Of a stretch of 19,974 bases of DNA, positions 15,066-19,974 are shown piece by piece. Position 1 is the first letter of the stretch, and each line of letters begins with the position of its first letter. The DNA comes from Faecalicatena sp. (GTDB lineage: Bacteria; Bacillota; Clostridia; Lachnospirales; Lachnospiraceae): contig VSNK01000073.1 in assembly GCA_009774255.1 (NCBI GenBank), forward strand, positions 1-19,974. Direction: 5' to 3'. Position numbers and translations under genes: made by a program. Below the pieces are notes generated by a model, which worked only from the letters and a program-made list of their open reading frames with translations, ran no database searches and was not told the DNA's origin.

Positions 15066-15231
15066 GGACAAAATATACGAAGAGGCGGCATTTATCGCAT
15101 ACTATATGCACTGGAGCCGTGAGGATATTCTGAACCTTACCCACCGGGAGAGGCACCGCTGGTGTGAGGAAATATCCGCCATTAACGGAAAGATCAATCA
15201 GGAGCCGGAAAATGATATCTTTCGGCTGTAA
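15055..15231 (+). CDS. DUF6760 / Afp6-like small injection-system protein
   Basis: A 58-residue sequence, (V)YPADKIYEEAAFIAYYMHWSREDILNLTHRERHRWCEEI..., matches my recollection of the DUF6760 family found in eCIS loci, in the position of the short Afp6/Pvc6-type gene. The GTG at 15055 coincides with the beginning of family similarity and lies 2 nt after the TAG of the preceding gene, allowing stop-start reinitiation. GGAAG (15037-15041) is rather far (13 nt) for a Shine-Dalgarno. The frame stays open upstream to at least ATG 14992 across the overlap, which is what permits the frameshift fusion described at 15028. Its function is unknown; P2 gpE'-type products assist tape-measure assembly. Confidence 0.75.
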   Translation: MYPADKIYEEAAFIAYYMHWSREDILNLTHRERHRWCEEISAINGKINQEPENDIFRL

Positions 15232-15243
15232 AGGAGAAGAAGG

Positions 15244-15684
15244 ATGTCGATTCACAATGACCTGGCAAAGCGCACCAATTTTAAAGTATTATTGAACGGG
15301 ACCCCGCTTGGATTTTCCAGAGTATCCAACATTTCCGCGACAATGGAATTTGAAGCCGTGGCAGAGGGAGGCGTGAATGACAGGATCCATTATCTGCCGA
15401 AGCCCAGGCAGACAATGGATAAGCTGATTCTGGAATATGGGATTGCCAGCGGGGAACTCCTGAGAACCACACTGGGAGCGGGCAGTGAGCTGAGCCTGGG
15501 GATCGTGATCATGGTCATGCCGGAAAAGGGGATGGTTCCGACCGCGACTTATGAGGCTGACTGGGGAGTGGTCACGAAGTGGGAGATCGATACTCTGGAC
15601 GCGGAGAGCAGCGGCCTGGTGATCAAAAGAGTGGAGATCTCGCATACCGGATTGTCAGAGACTATCAATAAAATAGGATTGTAA
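15244..15684 (+). CDS. Second tube-family protein (Afp5-like tube initiator)
   Basis: A 146-residue gp19-fold protein, paralogous to the tube gene at 14115. Shared features are the early NFKVLLNGTPLGFSRVSNISATMEFEAVAEGG segment, the parallel to the tube's EIDGLEAGGFSEATGFD, and the C-terminal ESSGLVIKRVEISHTGLSE. A second tube-family member commonly forms the ring connecting the inner tube to the spike/baseplate in Afp/PVC-type particles (Afp5 role). That role is inferred from paralogy and order. AAGGAG directly after the previous stop serves as ribosome binding site. The following gene begins one nt after this gene's stop, so translation is probably coupled. Confidence 0.88.
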   Translation: MSIHNDLAKRTNFKVLLNGTPLGFSRVSNISATMEFEAVAEGGVNDRIHYLPKPRQTMDKLILEYGIASGELLRTTLGAGSELSLGIVIMVMPEKGMVPTATYEADWGVVTKWEIDTLDAESSGLVIKRVEISHTGLSETINKIGL

Positions 15685-15685
15685 G

Positions 15686-16675
15686 ATGATAAAATTATTT
15701 GAGCCGTTCCGGCCGAAAATCAAACTTCATATACGGCAGGATTTTCTGCAGGAGCTGTGGGATAAGTATGTGCCGGTCACATCAGAGTCTTATGATAATA
15801 TCTCGCTGATTTACATCAAAGGCGCGCCGGGGGAGGAAGACAAAGGCACGAAGCAGGTTCGGATATTGGTGGACCTGGTGCTGAAAAATGTCGTGATGCA
15901 GATCAGCATGAGCCAGAATCCGATGCTGATTACCCGGAATGTGATGGGCGGCAGTCTCAATTATACTTTGAACCATTATCTTGCGCAGCTAAAAAGAACC
16001 GATCTGCAGACTTTTCAGGCTTTGAATCAGTATATCACATATCTCAGACAGGCTGAGGAAGGCAACAAAAGATTTGAGTCCTGGAGAACGGACAGCCAGA
16101 TGCTCCTTCGGATGGAGAAGGAATATCAGACGCTGCGGCAGTTTTCGCAGAGTCTGCGGGAGCTGTCATCTGTGCGGGCTTTTGAGATCGAGAGAAGACT
16201 GGGAAATGAACTGCTCCGTTCCATGGACAAGACAGAGTACCGGATCTTGGCAAAGGGTATGGTCTGGCAGGAGAGGCATCGGATTGCGGAATATATCAGA
16301 AACTGCGAAGAGACAGAGTATCGGCAGATCACGGAGCGGCTTGAGAGAGAGACGGCATTCTCTGAACCGGCGGCAGCGGAGAGCGGACATACGTCAGAAG
16401 AAAAGCGGGCACTTCTGTCTGAACGGATAGAGGAGCATTTTGATCAGGAGAAGTTCTGGAAATTTTATCATAAAGTACTGTTTCCGGAAAAGGAGAACCA
16501 TCTTGTTCCGGAGGGAATGCTGATCCTGGAAAAGAACCGGAAAAGGATGATTTATCATCTGGAACAATTGAGCAATGAAAGGAACCATTATTTTTGGGAA
16601 CTGCTCCGTGAACGGACTGCCGAAATATATGATCGGCAGAGAACACAGGTTTCGGGAAAAGCCCAGTCGCTCTAA
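15686..16675 (+). CDS. Unknown eCIS-locus protein, possibly the N-terminal part of the downstream repeat protein
   Basis: No family recognised. The 329 residues start with a compact region (about 1-120: IKLFEPFRPKIKLHIRQDFLQELWDKY..., VRILVDLVLKNVVMQISMSQ, NVMGGSLNYTLNHYLAQL). The rest is helical and strongly charged. Two stretches resemble repeat modules of the following giant frame: NELLRSMDKTEYRILAKGMVWQERHR (compare QELLQFIRRLAPSEYVLFVRGLAGMI) and EKFWKFYHKVLFPEK (compare EKLWSWSGALL..MKYP). The protein ends at TAA 16673-16675, but the same frame remains open afterwards, and the residues RTQVS just before the stop recur 22 codons later. AGGA (15675-15678) lies 7 nt before the ATG, and the gene begins 1 nt after the tube-initiator stop. 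It may be a complete gene or the 5' part of an interrupted one. Confidence 0.68.
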   Translation: MIKLFEPFRPKIKLHIRQDFLQELWDKYVPVTSESYDNISLIYIKGAPGEEDKGTKQVRILVDLVLKNVVMQISMSQNPMLITRNVMGGSLNYTLNHYLAQLKRTDLQTFQALNQYITYLRQAEEGNKRFESWRTDSQMLLRMEKEYQTLRQFSQSLRELSSVRAFEIERRLGNELLRSMDKTEYRILAKGMVWQERHRIAEYIRNCEETEYRQITERLERETAFSEPAAAESGHTSEEKRALLSERIEEHFDQEKFWKFYHKVLFPEKENHLVPEGMLILEKNRKRMIYHLEQLSNERNHYFWELLRERTAEIYDRQRTQVSGKAQSL

Positions 16676-16774
16676 ATAAATTACATAGAGTCATTGAATC
16701 TGCTGAGAACACAGGTTTCGGAAGAAGAGGCGAAGCAGAACGATGAAAATCAGGAGTCTGTGAAGGTCAGCCGG

Positions 16775-19700
16775 ATGTTTTGTACGAAGCTGGAAAAAAT
16801 GTACAAAGAATATCTGCTGGAAATGAGTGAGAGTCTGCAGGATATTGTGGAGGAAGTGCAATCCCGGGAAGGCGGCGATAGCAGTATCATCAATCAGGCG
16901 GTACAGGAAATGCCAGAGACGGATTTGCCACAGAATTTTCAGCAGAGCATATCTGGGGAAGTCCGGTTATTTTATCCGGAGGCATTACAGACTTTCCGGG
17001 ATATGGTTCGTCAGTTGGAGCGGAATGTGGAGTACGACCTGGAAGAACAAAAGAACCGAATTGTGGAACGGGAAAGAGAGGTTCTCAATCGCTACCAGGA
17101 TGTTCTGCACACGAAAGAAATATTGCTGGAATATCAGGAAGCCCGGTTATCCGAAAGGGCGGTGGAAAAGCTGTGGAGCTGGAGCGGGGCACTTCTGACC
17201 AATATGAAATATCCGCGTGAAACCCGTCATTTTGGCGAACAGCAGGAGAAGACCGAAGTCATTGTGCCAGAGACAATAGAATACCGAAGTGAATTGCAGA
17301 GCTTCATAGAGCTGCTTAATGATTATGGAAAGCAGCATTCTTTCCATATAGAATACAGGGAAAGCAGCCGTATCAATAGGACGGTACAGGAAATGCTCAT
17401 GCAGGCGCGAGAACTGGATTCGAAGCAATATTCCCTGTTGATCGGAGTACTGCTGGATATGATACAGGTTCGTCGGCAGGCCGCACTCCGATTACCCGAA
17501 AAGGCAGTGGAAAAGCTGTGGGACTGGAGCAGAGCACTCTTGGTTGATATGAAATATCCGTTTAAAAATCATGCTTCTACGGATATCGTTGCGGAGAATA
17601 TGGCTTTAGAAGAGAACCCAACTATAGAATATCGAAACGAATTGCAGAGCTTCATAGAGCAGCTTAACAATTATGGAAAGCAGCATTCCTTCCATATAGA
17701 ATACAGGGAAAGCGGCAGCATCAATAAGACGGTACAGGAGATGCTTATGCAGATCCGTGAGCTGGATTCGAAGCAATATTCCTTATTGATCAGAGTATTA
17801 TCGGATATGATACAGGTTCGTCAGAAGAGTGCAAGGGAAATGCAGAAGACGGATTGGCCACGGGACTTTCAGCGGAGCATATCGTCGGGAGTTCGGCCAT
17901 TTTATTCGGAAGCAGAAAAGGAAAGTCCTGCAATTTTGAGGCAAAAGGAATCATACGATTCTGAGGTTGAAAAAATATTCCGTACATATTCTGGGACTCA
18001 ATTGGATGAAGAATCCGTCAGAAAACTGCGGAACTGGAGCGAAGCTTTGCAGGGAGGAAGCCCGCTTATCTTACAGGAACTTATTGCGGCTGAATTACGG
18101 AAAAACCAGGAAATTGTCTCACAGGAACGAACAGTGACTGGATTGCGGGAAGCACAGGAACTGATCTCACAGGAACGAACAGTGACTGAGTTGCAGAAAG
18201 ACCGGGAAACTGTTTTGCAGAATCTGACTGAGCGGGTGACGGCAGAAGAACAGGTAGGATTCACAACCGAATTCGAGAAATTGATCGGACATTTGAATGA
18301 GTATGGGCAGCAGAACTCATTTCATATTGAATATATGGAAAACAGTCTCACAAATGAGTCGATTCAGGAATTGATTGATTATACCAGAGAACTGGATTCG
18401 GAGCAGTATTCGTTATTCGTCAAGGCATTGTCGAATATGATAGAGGCTCAGCGGACTGTTCAGGAACGGAATGGGAAGGATTTTGCACAGATTTCTCATC
18501 TGGTTTCGGGAACAGAATTCCAGACATATAATTCGGAAGAAGAAATGGAAAAAAATGCAATTCTTCTATCGGAAGAACCGTATGAATATGAAGTAGAAAA
18601 AATATTCCGTACATACTATGGGGCTGAGCTGAAGGAAGCTATGGTCAGGAGATTGCAGAATTGGAGTGAGGCTTTGCAGGAAACTCAAGAGCGGGAAGCT
18701 GTCTTGCGTAATCCGGGGACGGAAATGTCTGAGGAAAGCAAAGCGGAATACAGGACCGATTTCCGCAAACTGATCGGACGGCTGAATGAGTACGGACAGC
18801 AGAACACATTTCACATGGAATACACGGACAGCAGTCTCAAAAATGAATCGGTACAAGAACTGCTTCAATTTATACGCCGGTTGGCCCCGTCAGAGTATGT
18901 ATTATTCGTCAGGGGATTGGCGGGTATGATACGGACTCAGCGGCGGGTCGTGCGGGAGTGGACGGAAAATAACTCTATGTGGAGGCATCGGGACCCATCT
19001 GTGGAAGCACATTTGCCCGACACGGAAACAGGAAGGGATTATTCTGCGGCTGTACGGCCGGAGGAACTGCGCGATCACGATGTTGAGAGAGTATTTCGTT
19101 CCAATTATGGAACACAGCTGACTGCGGAAGCCGTCAGGGAACTGCAGAATTGGAGTGAAGCTCTGCAGGAGGACAGCGGATCAGGCCGGCAGGAGAAGGA
19201 GGAGGTTCTTTCCGAAAGAATCCGGGAAAGCACGGATCTGATTGAAGGAGATATACAGACGGAGATTATCCGGCAGCATATCCGGCAGGCAAAGGACAGG
19301 TCAGAACTTCTGCAATTGGTAGAACAGGTGAAGCATCACGCAGGGGAAGCGGTGCGGCTCGAATATCGGGAAGAGCAGATTTTAAACCCATCCATACAAA
19401 AATTGCTCCGGCATATCCGGCAGTTGGATGAAGAACAGCATCGGATTTTTATCCAACAGTTATCGAAGATGATCGAAGTGCAGCAGAGCATGCGGGCATG
19501 GCAAAATGCAGATTCGGAAATGTATGGCATGACGGAAGAAAATGAGATACAAAGACTGCAGAGAAAAATGGCCGGCCGGGAGAAACCATCAGCAGTTCAG
19601 GAAAGCAGCCTGCCGGCGGAGCAGAACGAGCTGTCAGATTACGAAAATCATATATTGGATCAGAGAATACATCCGGCAGGTCAGACATTACGGTTCGGAC

Positions 19701-19974
19701 ACAGGGACAATCGGGAGGAAATATATGAGATATATCCGGAACTGTCGCGCCGTATCCGGGAATATGAAATCCTGCGTAAAGAAAGATATGAGACAGTAAT
19801 CCGGCAGGTATCTTATTTTATGGGATCCGAAGTAAAAGGCACGACGGCAGTACGTTTGCCAGACAGAGGAGAAGCGGGCAGGGAAGAAGCAGGAAGCCGA
19901 GAAACGGGCAGGGAGGAAGCCGGAAGAGGAGAAGCGGGCAGGGAGGAAGCAGGAAGCGGAGAAGCGGGCAAGGC
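16775..19974 (+). CDS. Giant hydrophilic repeat protein, partial (runs off the window)
   Basis: One reading frame is open without a stop from the TAA at 16673 to the window end; from ATG 16775 this is at least 1066 codons. GAAGG about 8 nt upstream is a weak ribosome binding site, and TTG 16694 is an alternative start. The product is rich in Glu, Gln, Arg and Lys, almost all predicted helix, with no signal peptide or membrane segment. Five units are seen. Each has a motif A (EKLWSWSGALL or VRKLRNWSEALQ, often preceded by EVEKIFRTYSG) and a motif B of about 65 residues (core YGKQHSFHIEYRES, ELDSKQYSLLI, MIQVRR). A further duplicated block, EMPETDLPQNFQQSI / EMQKTDWPRDFQRSI, occurs at 16901 and 17831. 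The end becomes GEAGREEAGS-type low complexity. Position after the tube-initiator gene suggests a particle component or cargo, but no function can be assigned. Confidence 0.85.
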   Translation, partial: MFCTKLEKMYKEYLLEMSESLQDIVEEVQSREGGDSSIINQAVQEMPETDLPQNFQQSISGEVRLFYPEALQTFRDMVRQLERNVEYDLEEQKNRIVEREREVLNRYQDVLHTKEILLEYQEARLSERAVEKLWSWSGALLTNMKYPRETRHFGEQQEKTEVIVPETIEYRSELQSFIELLNDYGKQHSFHIEYRESSRINRTVQEMLMQARELDSKQYSLLIGVLLDMIQVRRQAALRLPEKAVEKLWDWSRALLVDMKYPFKNHASTDIVAENMALEENPTIEYRNELQSFIEQLNNYGKQHSFHIEYRESGSINKTVQEMLMQIRELDSKQYSLLIRVLSDMIQVRQKSAREMQKTDWPRDFQRSISSGVRPFYSEAEKESPAILRQKESYDSEVEKIFRTYSGTQLDEESVRKLRNWSEALQGGSPLILQELIAAELRKNQEIVSQERTVTGLREAQELISQERTVTELQKDRETVLQNLTERVTAEEQVGFTTEFEKLIGHLNEYGQQNSFHIEYMENSLTNESIQELIDYTRELDSEQYSLFVKALSNMIEAQRTVQERNGKDFAQISHLVSGTEFQTYNSEEEMEKNAILLSEEPYEYEVEKIFRTYYGAELKEAMVRRLQNWSEALQETQEREAVLRNPGTEMSEESKAEYRTDFRKLIGRLNEYGQQNTFHMEYTDSSLKNESVQELLQFIRRLAPSEYVLFVRGLAGMIRTQRRVVREWTENNSMWRHRDPSVEAHLPDTETGRDYSAAVRPEELRDHDVERVFRSNYGTQLTAEAVRELQNWSEALQEDSGSGRQEKEEVLSERIRESTDLIEGDIQTEIIRQHIRQAKDRSELLQLVEQVKHHAGEAVRLEYREEQILNPSIQKLLRHIRQLDEEQHRIFIQQLSKMIEVQQSMRAWQNADSEMYGMTEENEIQRLQRKMAGREKPSAVQESSLPAEQNELSDYENHILDQRIHPAGQTLRFGHRDNREEIYEIYPELSRRIREYEILRKERYETVIRQVSYFMGSEVKGTTAVRLPDRGEAGREEAGSRETGREEAGRGEAGREEAGSGEAGK
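17147..19492 (+). repeat. Five-copy degenerate protein-coding repeat (motif A + motif B)
   Basis: Motif B copies lie at 17276-17479, 17624-17824, 18260-18454, 18743-18946 and 19304-19492. Each is preceded by a W-containing motif A, the first two starting at 17147 and 17492. Copies 1 and 2 are nearly identical at the DNA level (period 345-348 nt), copies 3 and 4 are similar to each other (LIGHLNEYGQQNSFH / LIGRLNEYGQQNTFH), and copy 5 is the most diverged. This pattern fits stepwise tandem duplication with in-frame length changes. Confidence 0.85.
19868..19974 (+). repeat. 30-bp in-frame tandem repeat (3.5 copies, continues past the window)
   Basis: Units at 19868-19897, 19898-19927, 19928-19957 and a partial one from 19958 encode GEAGREEAGS, RETGREEAGR, GEAGREEAGS and GEAGK. 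The units are contiguous with no spacers and lie in the frame of the giant protein, so this is a coding minisatellite. Its full copy number is unknown because the window ends inside it. Confidence 0.9.

Noticed and set aside
9563..15684. Prophage or type VI secretion locus
   Set aside because: No capsid, portal, terminase, integrase or lysis genes and no Tss membrane-complex genes are visible; the large AAA+ ATPase with gp19-type tubes fits eCIS better. The window is partial, so this is not absolute.
16827..17198. A 123-aa + strand frame inside the giant gene
   Set aside because: It is an out-of-frame shadow; the long frame covering it shows clear protein repeats, this one does not.
19868..19974. 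CRISPR-like array from the regular 30-bp repeat
   Set aside because: Units are contiguous with no spacers, and the period is a multiple of three in the frame of a long coding region.

Overview
The window looks like a chromosomal segment from a Gram-positive anaerobe of the Clostridia, most likely a Lachnospiraceae-type gut bacterium. The evidence is an XpaC/TelA pair of the Bacillus/Clostridium kind, an archaeal/eukaryotic-type prolyl-tRNA synthetase, strong AGGAGG ribosome binding sites, a small clostridial ferredoxin, and moderate GC with GAA/CAG/AAG-rich genes. No RNA genes, insertion sequences or CRISPR arrays were seen.

Left part (1-9000, all on the + strand): xpaC-like and telA-like genes, then proS and maf (housekeeping), then a compact three-gene Hsp70 chaperone set. 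This set is a divergent GrpE-like nucleotide exchange factor, a shortened DnaK-like protein, and a J-domain-like/TPR/SEC-C protein whose J-domain lacks the HPD tripeptide. Two related palindromic elements sit between genes here (about 2766-2810 and 5077-5122). The block closes with a strong bidirectional hairpin terminator (8952-8993), shared with a convergent ferredoxin gene on the - strand (9028-9213).

Right part (9214-19974, + strand): a 349-nt intergenic region with four GTTACA/TGTAAC motifs leads into the beginning of a contractile injection system. The order is a large AAA+ ATPase (Afp15-like role), an unknown acidic helical protein, the contractile sheath, the inner tube, a zinc-ribbon assembly-chaperone-like protein overlapped by a DUF6760/Afp6-like small frame, a second tube-family protein (tube-initiator type), and then a 329-aa protein of unknown function. 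ATPase, sheath and two tube paralogs with no capsid, terminase or lysis genes in view point to an extracellular contractile injection system (eCIS) rather than a prophage. Spike, baseplate, tape measure and effectors would lie beyond the right edge.

The last 3.2 kb is one uninterrupted reading frame that runs off the window (16775-19974, at least 1066 codons). It encodes a very hydrophilic, helical, modular repeat protein with five copies of a two-part unit: a W-containing EKLW.WS.ALL/NWSEALQ motif followed by a roughly 67-residue Y/E/R-rich segment. It then enters a 30-bp tandem repeat. The upstream 329-aa gene is in the same frame, separated by one TAA, and carries degenerate versions of the same motifs, so the two may have been one gene. 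I recognise no function for either.

The most interesting signals are: (i) the giant repeat protein inside the eCIS cluster and its single in-frame stop; (ii) a possible programmed -1 frameshift (A AAT TTT plus a well-spaced hairpin) fusing the chaperone-like protein to the DUF6760-like frame, as in P2-type tail assembly genes; (iii) a hairpin between a strong Shine-Dalgarno and the sheath start codon; (iv) the non-canonical Hsp70 triad next door. Whether that triad serves the injection system is open: a terminator and a convergent gene separate them.
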